This document shows, in pieces, positions 34,341-44,199 of a DNA stretch of 48,511 nucleotides. The position numbers and the translations under genes were made by a program. This DNA is from Marinobacterium lacunae. Lineage in GTDB: Bacteria > Pseudomonadota > Gammaproteobacteria > Pseudomonadales > Balneatricaceae. Location: NCBI RefSeq assembly GCF_000705555.1, contig NZ_JMQN01000039.1, forward strand, positions 1 to 48,511, in the 5' to 3' direction. The notes below the pieces were generated by a model. The model was not told where the DNA came from and did no database searches. It worked only from the letters and a program-made list of their open reading frames with translations. Numbering within the stretch: position 1 is the stretch's first letter; each line of letters starts with the position of its first letter.

Positions 34341-36173
34341 TCAGTCGAGCTGTGACAGGTCGCGTACTGCGCCTTTGTCTGCGCTGGTAGCCAGCTTGGC
34401 GTAGGCTTTCAGAGCGGCTGACACCTTACGCGGACGCTCCTTGGCCGGTTTCCAGCCCAGTTTGTCCTGCTCGACGCGGCGAGCGGCAAGTTCGTCATCC
34501 GACAGCAGCACGTCGATGGTGCGGTTGGGGATGTCGATGCGGATGCGATCGCCATTACGGACCAGACCGATAGCACCGCCCGCGGCCGCTTCCGGAGAGG
34601 CGTGCCCGATCGAAAGACCCGATGTGCCGCCGGAGAAACGACCGTCGGTGAGCAGGGCGCAATCTTTGCCCAGGCCCTTGGACTTCAGATAGGAGGTCGG
34701 GTAGAGCATCTCCTGCATACCCGGGCCGCCTTTCGGGCCTTCGTAGCGGATGATCACGACATCGCCGGCCTTCACTTCGTCGTTCAAAATCTTCTGCACC
34801 GCTTCGTCCTGGGATTCCATGACGTTGGCGCTGCCCTCGAACACCAGAATCGAGTCGTCGACACCGGCGGTTTTAACCACGCAGCCATCCAGGGCGATAT
34901 TGCCGTGCAGTACCGCCAGACCGCCTTCCAGAGAGAAGGCATGCTCGATGGAGCGGATACAGCCGTTGGCGCGGTCGCCGTCCAGCGTCGGCCAGCGGGT
35001 GGCCTGACTGAATGCAACCTGGGTCGGGATGCCGGCGGGTCCGGCACGGTAGAACTCGACCACTTCGGGGCTCGGGTTACGCATGATGTCCCACTGATCC
35101 AGCGCGTCCTTCATGGTCTCGCTGTGTACGGTCGGCACATCGGTGTGCAGTTTGCCGGCACGGTCCAGCTCACCAAGGATACCCATGATGCCGCCGGCAC
35201 GATGCACATCCTCGATATGGTATTTTTGCGTGTTTGGCGCCACTTTGCACAGCTGCGGCACGCTGCGGGAGAGGCGGTCGATATCCTTCATGGTGAAGTC
35301 GATCTCCGCTTCCTGGGCGATCGCCAGCAGGTGCAGAATGGTGTTGGTGGAACCGCCCATGGCGATATCCAGCGTGATCGCGTTCTCGAACGCCTTCAGC
35401 CCCACGGAGCGCGGCAGTACGCGCTCGTCGTTACCTTCGTAGTAGCGCTTGGCCATCTCGACGATGGTGCGTCCGGCGCGCAGGAACAGCTGCTCGCGGT
35501 CGGCGTGGGTGGCCACCACGGTGCCGTTGCCCGGCAGAGCCAGACCCAGCGCCTCGGCCAGGCAGTTCATCGAGTTGGCGGTGAACATGCCGGAGCAGGA
35601 GCCGCAGGTGGGGCAGGCGGAGCGCTCGACGGCATCGACCAGCTCGTCCGATGCGGTGGGGTCGGCCGCCAGCACCATGGCATCGACCAGGTCCAGCTTG
35701 TGGTCGGCCAGCTTGGTTTTACCTGCTTCCATCGGCCCGCCGGAGACGAAAATGACCGGGATGTTCAGGCGCATGGCGGCCATCAGCATTCCCGGGGTGA
35801 TTTTGTCGCAGTTGGAGATGCAGACCAGCGCGTCGGCACAGTGGGCATTGACCATGTACTCGACGGAGTCGGCGATGATGTCGCGGCTCGGCAGTGAGTA
35901 GAGCATGCCGTCATGGCCCATGGCGATACCGTCGTCGACGGCGATGGTGTTGAACTCTTTCGCCACACCACCGGCCTTTTCGATCTCGCGTGCCACCAGC
36001 TGCCCCATATCCTTGAGGTGGACGTGGCCCGGTACGAACTGGGTAAAGGAGTTGGCAACGGCGATGATCGGCTTATGGAAGTCTTCATCCTTCATGCCGG
36101 TGGCACGCCACAGGGCGCGTGCGCCCGCCATGTTGCGGCCCGCTGTTGAGGTCTTGGAACGATACTCTGGCAT
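34341..36173 (-). CDS. ilvD: Dihydroxy-acid dehydratase
   Basis: Fe-S dehydratase that makes the 2-keto acids of valine, isoleucine and leucine synthesis. The 610 residues match E. coli IlvD (616). The start [26 protein letters not shown] region is standard; the longer open frame is unsupported. Iron-sulfur and metal sites are seen in [11 protein letters not shown] and [24 protein letters not shown] region. It is monocistronic here, with a divergent alanine dehydrogenase across about 170 bases. Confidence 0.97.
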   Translation of the reverse strand: MPEYRSKTSTAGRNMAGARALWRATGMKDEDFHKPIIAVANSFTQFVPGHVHLKDMGQLVAREIEKAGGVAKEFNTIAVDDGIAMGHDGMLYSLPSRDIIADSVEYMVNAHCADALVCISNCDKITPGMLMAAMRLNIPVIFVSGGPMEAGKTKLADHKLDLVDAMVLAADPTASDELVDAVERSACPTCGSCSGMFTANSMNCLAEALGLALPGNGTVVATHADREQLFLRAGRTIVEMAKRYYEGNDERVLPRSVGLKAFENAITLDIAMGGSTNTILHLLAIAQEAEIDFTMKDIDRLSRSVPQLCKVAPNTQKYHIEDVHRAGGIMGILGELDRAGKLHTDVPTVHSETMKDALDQWDIMRNPSPEVVEFYRAGPAGIPTQVAFSQATRWPTLDGDRANGCIRSIEHAFSLEGGLAVLHGNIALDGCVVKTAGVDDSILVFEGSANVMESQDEAVQKILNDEVKAGDVVIIRYEGPKGGPGMQEMLYPTSYLKSKGLGKDCALLTDGRFSGGTSGLSIGHASPEAAAGGAIGLVRNGDRIRIDIPNRTIDVLLSDDELAARRVEQDKLGWKPAKERPRKVSAALKAYAKLATSADKGAVRDLSQLD

Positions 36174-36346
36174 CTCGGATCCCTCGGTAACTGGGGGTGA
36201 TCTGTCGTTTCGGAAAGGGCCAGAGTATAGCAGATCGCCCCACGCATGTATTCGCCTGCGCCAGACGCGGGTAAGGGCGCAAATAACGTCTAGACTGCCG
36301 GTGTGAAAAGCAAAAAAGCTGAGTTTCAAAAGGGCAGGAGGTCTGT

Positions 36347-37471
36347 ATGCGCATAGGCGTTCCCAAGGAGATAAAAGTACATGAGTACCGTGTCGGTCTG
36401 ACACCTATGGGTGTCCATGAACTGGTGGCACAGGGGCACGAGTTGCTGGTGCAGGCACACGCAGGTACGGCAATCGGCTATGAGGATGAGGCTTACCGCG
36501 AGGCCGGGGCTCGGATCGTGAACGATGCAGAAGCGGTGTTTCGCGATGCCGAGATGATCGTCAAGGTAAAAGAGCCGCAGTTGAATGAGTGTGACTGGTT
36601 GAGCCGGGGCCAACTGCTGTTCACCTATCTGCATCTGGCGGCCGACCGGCCGCAGACCGATGCGCTGCTCGCCAGCGGCTGTACGGCCGTTGCGTACGAG
36701 ACGGTGGAGGATCGTCAGGGTGGCTTGCCGTTGCTGGCACCAATGAGCGAGGTGGCCGGACGGATGGCGGTACAAGCGGGTGCCCATTGTCTGGAGAAGG
36801 AGCAGGGCGGGCGCGGCGTGCTGCTCTCTGGTGTACCGGGTGTGTCACCCGGACGTGTGGTGGTGATCGGCGGTGGCGTCGTGGGCAGTCAGGCGGCGCG
36901 CGTGGCTCAGGGCATGGGCGCTCAGGTTACCATTCTCGATAAGTCGCTTCCCCGCCTGCGAGAGCTGGACGATCTGTTCGGCGGCCGTGTCGGTACGCTC
37001 TACTCCACCGGCGAGAATATTCGCCAGCAGGTGGCTCAAGCCGATCTGGTTATTGGTGCGGTGCTGGTGCCGGGCGCACGGGCACCCAAGCTGGTGACGC
37101 GGGATATGCTGGCGTTGATGCCACGCGGTGCGGCATTGGTCGACGTGGCCATCGATCAGGGTGGCTGTTTTGAAACCAGTCATCCGACGACGCATGCTGA
37201 CCCGATTTTTGAGGTCGACGGTATTGTGCACTACTGCGTTGCCAATATGCCGGGCGCGGTTGCACGTACCTCGACGCTGGCGCTGACCAATGCCACGTTG
37301 CCCTATGTGGAGGCGCTGGCAGGGCAAGGCTGGCGGCAGGCGCTGCGCACTGTGCCGGGATTGGCACCGGGATTGAACGTGCATGACGGGTCGCTTTATT
37401 GCGCCGGTGTCGCGGATGCGTTCGGCCTGGAACTGGGGGATCTCGACCATCTGCTTGCATCTGATCAATAG
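36347..37471 (+). CDS. ald: Alanine dehydrogenase
   Basis: NAD-dependent conversion of L-alanine to pyruvate and ammonia. The 374 residues match the family. Catalytic positions seen: Arg15 (RVGLTP), the Lys of IVKVKEPQ, the His of YLHLAAD and the Asp of VDVAIDQGG. The Rossmann segment [19 protein letters not shown] follows the N-terminal domain. It is probably a single-gene unit and works with transaminases; its neighbour ilvD feeds the same amino-acid group. Confidence 0.94.
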   Translation: MRIGVPKEIKVHEYRVGLTPMGVHELVAQGHELLVQAHAGTAIGYEDEAYREAGARIVNDAEAVFRDAEMIVKVKEPQLNECDWLSRGQLLFTYLHLAADRPQTDALLASGCTAVAYETVEDRQGGLPLLAPMSEVAGRMAVQAGAHCLEKEQGGRGVLLSGVPGVSPGRVVVIGGGVVGSQAARVAQGMGAQVTILDKSLPRLRELDDLFGGRVGTLYSTGENIRQQVAQADLVIGAVLVPGARAPKLVTRDMLALMPRGAALVDVAIDQGGCFETSHPTTHADPIFEVDGIVHYCVANMPGAVARTSTLALTNATLPYVEALAGQGWRQALRTVPGLAPGLNVHDGSLYCAGVADAFGLELGDLDHLLASDQ

Positions 37472-37578
37472 CGCGAAAAGTTCATGCTGGATTCATCTGT
37501 CTCTGACTAAAGTGGCGTTAACAGGCTGGCAGATCAGCGCTGGCCGTTCACCACAGGGGGTACCCCCGGGAGGCAGTC

Positions 37579-38190
37579 ATGAATTCAAAAGTGCTTATTG
37601 CGGGATTAACCCTGTTGTCGGCACTGGGATCGAGCCTGGTCGCAGAGGCCAGCCCTTTCGATCGCCGGCCGCAGCAAGGTATTGAGCTGAGCCACTACAA
37701 GCATCACGATCGCTATCCGGCGCATGACCGGCGAGAGCGTCTGGCACGGGTGCTTGATGTCAAACCGATCTGGCCCAAGCACGATCGGTATTCAAAGCAT
37801 GACCGGTACTGCCGGGATGACCGTCGGTACAGTGATCGAGACGATCGACGTGACCGCGGCGACTGCGGCGACCGCGACGAGGCGCGAATCGTCGGCGCGC
37901 TGGCCGGCGGTGTGGTTGGAAACATGATCGGGCGCGAGCATGACAACGCCCTGGTCGGCACGGTTGCCGGTGCGCTGATCGGCTCTGCCGGGGCCGATAT
38001 CATCGTCAGTCAGGGCCGCATTTCCCATCGCGGCAAAGAGTGTGTCAGCCGGCATAAACTAAAGTATCATCAACAACCTGTCGCCTATCGGGTGCGTTAT
38101 ATCTATCGCGGCCAGGTCTATACCACGCGTACCCGAGAACACCCGGGCCGCTATATCGAAATTGATCACTATTACGATAGAAGAGGTTGA
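37579..38190 (+). CDS. Secreted His/Arg/Asp-rich protein with glycine-zipper domain
   Basis: A 203-residue protein with a signal peptide (ending about LVAEA). Residues about 35-90 are full of HDRY-type repeats (KHHDRYPAHDRR, KHDRYSKHDRYCRDDRR), which could bind metal or a polyanion. A glycine-zipper segment (VGALAGGVVGNMIG...LVGTVAGALIGSAGA) follows, as in 2TM outer-membrane lipoprotein-like families. SD GGGAGG precedes the ATG. It leads a four-gene run with a PepSY protein and a two-component system, suggesting envelope sensing. Function unknown. Confidence 0.75.
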   Translation: MNSKVLIAGLTLLSALGSSLVAEASPFDRRPQQGIELSHYKHHDRYPAHDRRERLARVLDVKPIWPKHDRYSKHDRYCRDDRRYSDRDDRRDRGDCGDRDEARIVGALAGGVVGNMIGREHDNALVGTVAGALIGSAGADIIVSQGRISHRGKECVSRHKLKYHQQPVAYRVRYIYRGQVYTTRTREHPGRYIEIDHYYDRRG

Positions 38191-38194
38191 GTTT

Positions 38195-38497
38195 ATGTTG
38201 CGTGTGAGGCGGGTTGTCGTGCGTTGGCTAAGTGTTGCTCTGGTGGCGGTGATCCCCTCTCTCCTCAGTCTGCCGGCGCAGGCGCAGTGGGCGCCGGCCG
38301 GCGTCCTTCTGGCGCAGAGTGCCATCACGCTCAAACAGGCGGTTGAGATCGCCCGTCAGGCGTTTGGAGGCGAGGTCGTCAAGGCGGACGAGGTCACACG
38401 CAAGGGCCAGCATCTGTTCCAGATCCGGCTGGTCAACAATGGTCGGGTGCGTGATGTTCTGGTCGATGCCCAAACAGGCAGGATACTCAACCCCTGA
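38195..38497 (+). CDS. Secreted PepSY-domain protein
   Basis: A 100-residue protein with a signal peptide (SLPAQAQ cleavage region) and one PepSY domain (about 38-100, ITLKQAVEIARQAFGGEVVKADEV... with the DAQTGRIL end). PepSY proteins often control peptidases or sensor kinases at the cell envelope. The ATG at 38195 has GAGG upstream and lies four bases after the previous stop; an upstream frame start at 38162 is not supported. It precedes the PhoP/PhoQ-like pair by 21 bases, so it may feed the kinase. Confidence 0.85.
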   Translation: MLRVRRVVVRWLSVALVAVIPSLLSLPAQAQWAPAGVLLAQSAITLKQAVEIARQAFGGEVVKADEVTRKGQHLFQIRLVNNGRVRDVLVDAQTGRILNP

Positions 38498-38518
38498 TCC
38501 TGAACAGGAGGTGACAGC

Positions 38519-39208
38519 ATGAAGCTACTGATAGTTGAAGACGATCCGGATCTGCGCCGTCAGCTCAGTACCGGCCTTAGCGAGCGCGGTTACACCGTGG
38601 AAGAGGCCAGCGATGGCGAGGATGCACTCTATCTCGGGCGTGAATACCCCTATGATCTGGCGATTGTCGATCTGGGCCTGCCCAAGGTGTCGGGTATCGA
38701 GGTGATCCGCCAGTGGCGCTCGCAAGAGCGTAACTTCCCGATCCTGATCCTGACCGCACGTGGTGACTGGCAGGACAAGGTTGAAGGGCTGGAAGCCGGT
38801 GCCGATGACTATCTGGTCAAACCCTTCCACATCGAAGAGCTGGTGGCCCGGCTCAATGCGCTGTTGCGGCGTGCCGCCGGTCATGCCCGGCCGCAGTTCG
38901 ATTTCGGCCCGCTCTCGCTCGATACCGCTGCCCGGGTGGTGTATCTGGACGGCGAGCCGGTCAAGCTGACCAGCTATGAGTACCGTACATTCGAGTATCT
39001 GGTGCTCAATGCCGGCAAGACCGTATCCAAGACCGAATTGACGGAGCACCTGTACCACCAGGACTATGATCGCGACTCCAATGTGCTCGAGGTGTTCATC
39101 CGCCGTTTGCGTCAAAAACTGGACCCCGAGCAGAGTCTGCAACCGATCGAAACCGTGCGTGGGTTGGGTTACCGGTTTGTTTTGAAAGCCACCGATAACG
39201 CTGGATGA
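38519..39208 (+). CDS. Response regulator, PhoP/OmpR type
   Basis: A 229-residue regulator with a receiver domain (acidic pocket Glu7, Asp8, phospho-acceptor Asp51, Lys of YLVKPF) and a C-terminal winged helix of the OmpR class (YRTFEYLVLNAGKTVSKTEL, EVFIRRLRQKL). Its order with the kinase and its sequence resemble PhoP. The ATG at 38519 follows AGGAGGTG. The kinase start overlaps its stop by four bases. Confidence 0.92.
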   Translation: MKLLIVEDDPDLRRQLSTGLSERGYTVEEASDGEDALYLGREYPYDLAIVDLGLPKVSGIEVIRQWRSQERNFPILILTARGDWQDKVEGLEAGADDYLVKPFHIEELVARLNALLRRAAGHARPQFDFGPLSLDTAARVVYLDGEPVKLTSYEYRTFEYLVLNAGKTVSKTELTEHLYHQDYDRDSNVLEVFIRRLRQKLDPEQSLQPIETVRGLGYRFVLKATDNAG

Positions 39209-40572
39209 TTCTGGCATCGCTGATACCCCGCTCACTCAAGGCGCGCCTGTTCTGGGCGTCGGTGGTGCTGTTGCCGGTGGTGATTGTCTTTGCCGCTGCA
39301 GCCCTGCAGCGCGCTTTTCATAACAGTCTGCGTGCATCCGAGGCCAGTCAGGCCCGGCTGCATGTCTACCTCCTGCTCGGTGAGGCAGAGCTGCGCAATG
39401 GCCGTATCTGGCTGCCGGATTCGGTACAGGAGCCGCGTTTCAGCCAGGTGCAGTCCGGTCTTTACGCGACGGTTCACTCCAGAGCCGGTGAGCTGCTCTG
39501 GCGCTCACCCTCCTCGGAGCTGCTGTCAGAGGAGCTGATGGCAGATCTGCCAAGCAGCAATCTTGAACCGGGCCAGACTCTGTTCCGGCATCTGGCCGCG
39601 GATGGCCTGTTCCTGTTCCAGTATCCCGTGGTGTGGGAGGGCGAGAATGGCGAGCAGCGTTTTCTGGTCTCGGTGATGCACTCTGACGATAGCGTCAATC
39701 ACGAGATGCAGGCGTTTGCCACCCAGCTTTGGGGCTGGCTCGGCGGTGTTTATCTGTTGGCGCTGCTGATGCAATTCCTGATCATGCGCTGGGGTCTTAA
39801 GCCGCTCGATCACCTTGCAGAGGACCTGAGTCAGATCGAGCAGGGGCAGTCTGACAAGCTCAAGGGCACCTATCCGCTCGAAGTGCAGGCGGTCACCGAC
39901 AATCTGAACCGACTGATCGAGAGTGAGCGCCGCCAGCGGGAGCGCTATCGCAATACGCTCGGTGATCTGGCCCATAGCCTGAAAACGCCGCTGGCGGTCA
40001 TGAAGGGGGCCGCTGATGAGATGATCGACAGCGAGCGCTACCGCCAACTGGTTGATGAGCAGACCTCGCGAATGACGCAGATCGTTCAGTACCAGCTCTC
40101 GCGTGCGGTGAAATCCCCGGGTGCGCCACTGGCGCAACCGGTGGCGGTGGAGCCGGTTATCACCCGCATACTGTCGGCACTTTCCAAGGTATATGCCGAC
40201 AAGCATATGGTTGTGCGCACCGATCTTGAAGCGGGCATCAGCTTTGCCGGTGACGAGCATGACCTGATGGAGCTGCTCGGCAACATTCTGGAGAACGCGT
40301 TCAAATACGGTGAGTCACAGGTACTGGTGCGAGGGCGTCAGGATGGTGCGTTGCTGGTGCTGGAGGTGGCCGACGATGGGCCGGGGGTGAGCGCCGATCG
40401 ACGGCAAACCATTCTGGAGCGCGGCGCCCGGCTGGACTCGTCCGCGCCGGGGCAGGGGATCGGGCTTTCGGTTGCCGTCGATATACTCAGCAGCTACGAC
40501 GGCGCGCTGGAGATCCGGGACAGCGCCGATCTGTCGGGCGCTGCCTTTTTGATCCAGCTGCCGACGCTGTAG
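39205..40572 (+). CDS. Sensor histidine kinase, PhoQ-like
   Basis: A 455-residue kinase with two membrane helices (about 12-32 and 175-195) around a periplasmic domain, a HAMP linker, and the kinase core. The H-box DLAHSLKTPLAV closely resembles PhoQ (THSLKTPLAV). The N-box NILENAFKYGES and the GPG/GQGIGLSVAVDIL ATP-binding region are intact. The periplasmic domain is acidic in places but I cannot name a ligand. Stop and start overlap by four bases with the response regulator gene, so it is one operon. Confidence 0.9.
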   Translation: MILASLIPRSLKARLFWASVVLLPVVIVFAAAALQRAFHNSLRASEASQARLHVYLLLGEAELRNGRIWLPDSVQEPRFSQVQSGLYATVHSRAGELLWRSPSSELLSEELMADLPSSNLEPGQTLFRHLAADGLFLFQYPVVWEGENGEQRFLVSVMHSDDSVNHEMQAFATQLWGWLGGVYLLALLMQFLIMRWGLKPLDHLAEDLSQIEQGQSDKLKGTYPLEVQAVTDNLNRLIESERRQRERYRNTLGDLAHSLKTPLAVMKGAADEMIDSERYRQLVDEQTSRMTQIVQYQLSRAVKSPGAPLAQPVAVEPVITRILSALSKVYADKHMVVRTDLEAGISFAGDEHDLMELLGNILENAFKYGESQVLVRGRQDGALLVLEVADDGPGVSADRRQTILERGARLDSSAPGQGIGLSVAVDILSSYDGALEIRDSADLSGAAFLIQLPTL

Positions 40573-40585
40573 TCGGCCGACGGGT

Positions 40586-41926
40586 TCAGAGCGTCTTAAT
40601 AAACACCTTGGAGTTACGCTGGAAGTTATACAGCTCCTTTTTGCGGCTGGGCAGTGCCTCGAGGGGCGCGGGTTTGAAGCCGCGCTCCAGAAACCAGTGC
40701 GCGGTGCGGGTGGTCAGCACGAACAGCTGCTTGAGGCCCTGCTCCTTGGCCATATCCTCGATATGCTCCAGTAACAGATCACCGCGGTTGCCACCTCGGT
40801 AGTCGCCGCTGATCACGACACAGGCCAGCTCCCCGATCGCCTCGTCGGCAAAGGGGTAGAGCGCCGCACAGCCGATAATCGCACCGTCGCGCACGACAAT
40901 GCTGAAACGCTCGATCTCGGATTCGAGCAGCTCACGGGAGCGGCGAACCAGTACACCTCTCTCTTCCAGCGGCGCGATCAATTCGAGTATGCCGCCCACA
41001 TCTTCGATATCGGCGGCGCGAACCTGCTCGTAGGACTCCTTGCTGATCATCGTGCCGGTGCCGTCACGGGTGAACAGCTCGATCAGCAGTGCTCCATCCT
41101 GCGCGTGGCTGACCAGATGACAGCGCGGTATGCCCTTGTCGCAGGCATCGGCGGCCGCTTGCAGCAGACAGGCCATTTCGCTCCAGGGCTTTTCCGGTTC
41201 GGCGGATACGCGGGTGGAATAGTGGTGCACCAGTCGACGTGCCGTTTCGGCCAGCAGTTCACTGCGCAACTCGCCACTGGAGTCGTAGATGCCTTCCTGT
41301 TGTCCGAACAGAATCAGCTTGTCCGCGTTGAGCGCCACGGCGGCACCGGTGGCCACCTCCTCAACCGACAGGTTGAAGATCTCACCGGTCGGCGAGTAGC
41401 CGAGGTTGGAGATCAGCACGATGTTGTCCATGTCGAGCTGCTGCTTGATCGCCTGATGATCGACCCGGCGTAACTCCCCGGTATGGCCCATGTCGACACC
41501 GTCGAGGACGCCGAGTGGACGTGCGGTGATAAAGTTGCCGGAGCAGACGCGGATGCGTGCGCCGTGCATCGGCGTATTGGCCAGCCCCATGGATAGCTGG
41601 GCTTCGATTTCGGTACGAACCCGTCCCACGGCCTCTATCACGCAGCGCAGCGTCTCGCTGTCGGTAACGCGCTGGTCGTGGTGCAGGCGCGTTTCCAGCC
41701 CGGCCTCACGTGTGCGTTCATCGATCTGCGGACGGGCGCCATGCACCAACACCAGTCGCACATCCAGACTGTTCAGCAGCGCAATATCATGCACGATGCT
41801 GGCAAGGTGAGTGTCGTTGATCGCCTCGCCACCGAGCATCACCACGAAGGTCTTGCCGCGGTGCGCATGGATGTAGGGCGAGGAGTGGCGAAACCAGTTA
41901 ACAAAGTCTTGGGTCGTATCGTTCAC
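40586..41926 (-). CDS. argA: N-acetylglutamate synthase
   Basis: Acetylates glutamate for arginine synthesis. The 446 residues contain an amino-acid-kinase-like half (FVVMLGGEAI, LVLVHGARPQID, ISNLGYSPTGE) used for arginine feedback and a C-terminal GNAT half (ELACVVISGDYRGGNRGDLLLEHI). It lies 25 bases after argE on the same strand, the arrangement also seen in Pseudomonas. Confidence 0.95.
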   Translation of the reverse strand: MNDTTQDFVNWFRHSSPYIHAHRGKTFVVMLGGEAINDTHLASIVHDIALLNSLDVRLVLVHGARPQIDERTREAGLETRLHHDQRVTDSETLRCVIEAVGRVRTEIEAQLSMGLANTPMHGARIRVCSGNFITARPLGVLDGVDMGHTGELRRVDHQAIKQQLDMDNIVLISNLGYSPTGEIFNLSVEEVATGAAVALNADKLILFGQQEGIYDSSGELRSELLAETARRLVHHYSTRVSAEPEKPWSEMACLLQAAADACDKGIPRCHLVSHAQDGALLIELFTRDGTGTMISKESYEQVRAADIEDVGGILELIAPLEERGVLVRRSRELLESEIERFSIVVRDGAIIGCAALYPFADEAIGELACVVISGDYRGGNRGDLLLEHIEDMAKEQGLKQLFVLTTRTAHWFLERGFKPAPLEALPSRKKELYNFQRNSKVFIKTL

Positions 41927-41951
41927 ACGGTTTACCTGTAAGAGGTCCTGT

Positions 41952-43097
41952 TTAGAGGCAATAACGGGAGATCATCTGTTTGAGAATATCGATGGTGGGC
42001 TGGATCTGATCCAGTGCCAGATATTCATCGGGCTGGTGTGCCTGATCGATTGAGCCCGGGCCCATGATGATTGTGTCCATCCCCAGCTGCTGCAGGAAAG
42101 GCGCTTCGGTGCCGTAGGCAACCGCCTGCGCCGTGTGTCCGGTCAGCTTTTCGGCCAGGGCGACCAGTTCGCTGTTGGCCGGTGTCTCGAACGGCGGAAT
42201 GCCCGGGAACAGCGGTCGGGCCTCCAGCTTTACCCCGAAGCGTTCGCCAAAGGGCAGCAGGCGCTCACTGATCGCATTACGCAGACCCTCGAGCGACATG
42301 CCGGGCAGCGGTCGCAGGTCGAATTCAAGTTCACAACGACCGCAGATCCGGTTCGGGTTATCGCCACCGTGGATGCAGCCGAAGTTTAGCGTCGGCATAT
42401 CGACCTTGAAATCCGCATTGCGATGACGCGCCTGCAACTCACCCCGGAAAGCGGACAGCTCGTTGAGCACCTGTTGCATGGCATCCAGCGCGTTAGCGCC
42501 CAGTGACGGGTCGGAGGAGTGGCCTGAGCGCCCTTCAATCCGCACCGCTTCCATCATCATCCCCTTGTGCATTCGCACGGGTCTGAGGCTAGAGGGTTCT
42601 CCGATCACGGCAGCCCGCGCCTTGGGGCGTCCGGCATCGACCAGTGCACGGGCACCGGACATGGAGCTTTCCTCGTCGGCGGTGGCCAGAATGATCAGCG
42701 GGCTTTTCAGCGGTTGATCGGCAAATGACTTGGCCGCTTCTATGGCCAGAGCGAGAAAGCCCTTCATATCGCAGGTGCCGAGGCCATACAAACGCTGATC
42801 GCGCTCGACCACCTTGAACGGGTCGGAGCGCCAGAGCTCAGGGTCGCAGGGTACGGTATCGGTGTGTCCCGACAGTACCAGCCCGCCGGGGCCGGTGCCG
42901 AGTGTGGCAATGAGGTTGGCCTTGGTCGGCTCACCGGGTACCGGCATCACTTCACAGTTGAACCCCAAGGCCTCGAGCCAGGTGTGCAGATGTTCAATCA
43001 CAGCCAGATTGCTCTGATCCCAGTCCGGCGTGGTCGAGCTGATAGAGGGTGCGGCGATCAGCGCGCGCAGCATCGTCATCGTATCGGGAAGGGGCAT
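41952..43097 (-). CDS. argE: Acetylornithine deacetylase
   Basis: M20-family zinc hydrolase that removes the acetyl group from N-acetylornithine. The 381 residues show the metal-site motifs SGHTDTVP, GTCDMKGFLA and ADEESSMSGA, and a C-terminal His in GSIDQAHQPDEY. Upstream of argA in one transcript. Confidence 0.95.
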   Translation of the reverse strand: MPLPDTMTMLRALIAAPSISSTTPDWDQSNLAVIEHLHTWLEALGFNCEVMPVPGEPTKANLIATLGTGPGGLVLSGHTDTVPCDPELWRSDPFKVVERDQRLYGLGTCDMKGFLALAIEAAKSFADQPLKSPLIILATADEESSMSGARALVDAGRPKARAAVIGEPSSLRPVRMHKGMMMEAVRIEGRSGHSSDPSLGANALDAMQQVLNELSAFRGELQARHRNADFKVDMPTLNFGCIHGGDNPNRICGRCELEFDLRPLPGMSLEGLRNAISERLLPFGERFGVKLEARPLFPGIPPFETPANSELVALAEKLTGHTAQAVAYGTEAPFLQQLGMDTIIMGPGSIDQAHQPDEYLALDQIQPTIDILKQMISRYCL

Positions 43098-43220
43098 GGC
43101 GTGGTCTCCGCTGTTAGAGAGAGTAGTGTGCCGCGGATAACCGGCAGGTTCCAGTATGGATCCTTATGCGCGATGGAACAATTCAGCGGGAGAGGCTGGG
43201 CCGCCAGAGGGCCCTAAAGG

Positions 43221-43251
43221 CACAGGGGACGAGCTGAGCTCGTCCCCTGTG
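43221..43251. repeat. 31-nt perfect palindrome, REP-like
   Basis: CACAGGGGACGAGCT faces its exact reverse complement around one central G. It lies just after the 3' end of the secreted Ala-rich gene and has no T-run. It resembles extragenic palindromes (REP/BIME) that move with RAYT transposases, but only one copy is in the window. It may instead end or stabilise the mRNA. Confidence 0.6.
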
Positions 43252-43277
43252 ACAACGGTATGTGCGAATGGCTTGAT

Positions 43278-44030
43278 TCAGTTTGGGCTCGCGGAGAAGA
43301 TGGGAGGATTGTTGCTGCCTCCACCTGTGTCACCAAGCGTGCTGATTGTTTCGAAGGTGGTTGTTTGCTGAGTGGTATCAGTATCGCTCGGCTGCACTTG
43401 GTTGGCGTTCGCGAGGATTGCATTAATCTGTGCGGCAGTGGTGGGGTTTGCCTGCGCGAGCGTGGGGTCGTTTGAGGCAGCAGACAGGGCAGAGACCACC
43501 TGTTGTTCAGCTCCAGGTGAGGCTTCGGTAACCGTCGGAGCGGTAACCGCAGCGTAGGCGTTGGCCATGATAGTGACGGCTGCACTTGGATTGGCTTGAT
43601 AAACACTGGGGGTCGATGCCAGCTGGCTCAGGGTGACAGCAAGAGCGCCGACACTTTGGGGAGCTACCCGCTGAACCGCCGGGTTCACGATAACCCGTGA
43701 GGCGATTGATGCGACCGACAATGCCTGCGCTGGAGTCTCGGTTGGGTTTATCGCGGCCACCGCTGCCTCGACCGCGCTAACGGCCGCTTGGGGGTTTACT
43801 GCCACCAACTGCTCAGCGGTTGTCGCGACGTTCATCGCCAGCGTAGCGGCAACTTGCGGATTGCCGCCGGATAACGCCCTTATCGCTTGAGTGATTGCAT
43901 TGGGGTTTCCGCTCTGCACTGCCGCTCGCAATGCCGGAGGCAGGCTGTTCGTTCCGGCCGATTGTGTCCAGCCAACCTGTGGCAGCAGAAGCGTCAAAGC
44001 GCAGATAGCGCCCAACAGTATTTTTCGCAT
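43278..44030 (-). CDS. Secreted Ala/Asn-Pro repeat protein, unknown function
   Basis: A 250-residue protein with a signal peptide (QVGWTQ cleavage area). Residues about 28-215 contain imperfect helical repeats of the form NPxAAxxxVxAAxAA (NPQAAVSAVEAAVAAINP, NPSAAVTIMANAYAAV, NPTTAAQINAILANA). The end is Thr/Asn-rich and has no anchor. The repeats suggest an alpha-solenoid or adhesin-like secreted protein. I do not recognise a family. Confidence 0.7.
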   Translation of the reverse strand: MRKILLGAICALTLLLPQVGWTQSAGTNSLPPALRAAVQSGNPNAITQAIRALSGGNPQVAATLAMNVATTAEQLVAVNPQAAVSAVEAAVAAINPTETPAQALSVASIASRVIVNPAVQRVAPQSVGALAVTLSQLASTPSVYQANPSAAVTIMANAYAAVTAPTVTEASPGAEQQVVSALSAASNDPTLAQANPTTAAQINAILANANQVQPSDTDTTQQTTTFETISTLGDTGGGSNNPPIFSASPN

Positions 44031-44170
44031 TTTGAACCCTTATTTAGACGGTTGGCTTCCATAGCATTGGCACTGTGTGCCGGGTAAAAAGCAGTCTACA
44101 CAAGGAATTACCGGTGGCCAATACGGTGTTGCCTAATAGCCGGGTGGCGAGGGGTACGCAGGAGGAAAAC

Positions 44171-44191
44171 GGGGGAGGTGAGAGCTCCCCC
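44171..44191 (-). terminator. Terminator after the Pit gene
   Basis: GGGGGAG faces CTCCCCC on the minus strand, followed by a short GTTTTCC tract. It lies just past the phosphate transporter stop. Confidence 0.6.
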
Positions 44192-44199
44192 GGGGTGGC

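Noticed and set aside
34602..35897. Open frame of 431 codons on the plus strand
   Set aside because: Antisense to ilvD, which is complete and conserved.
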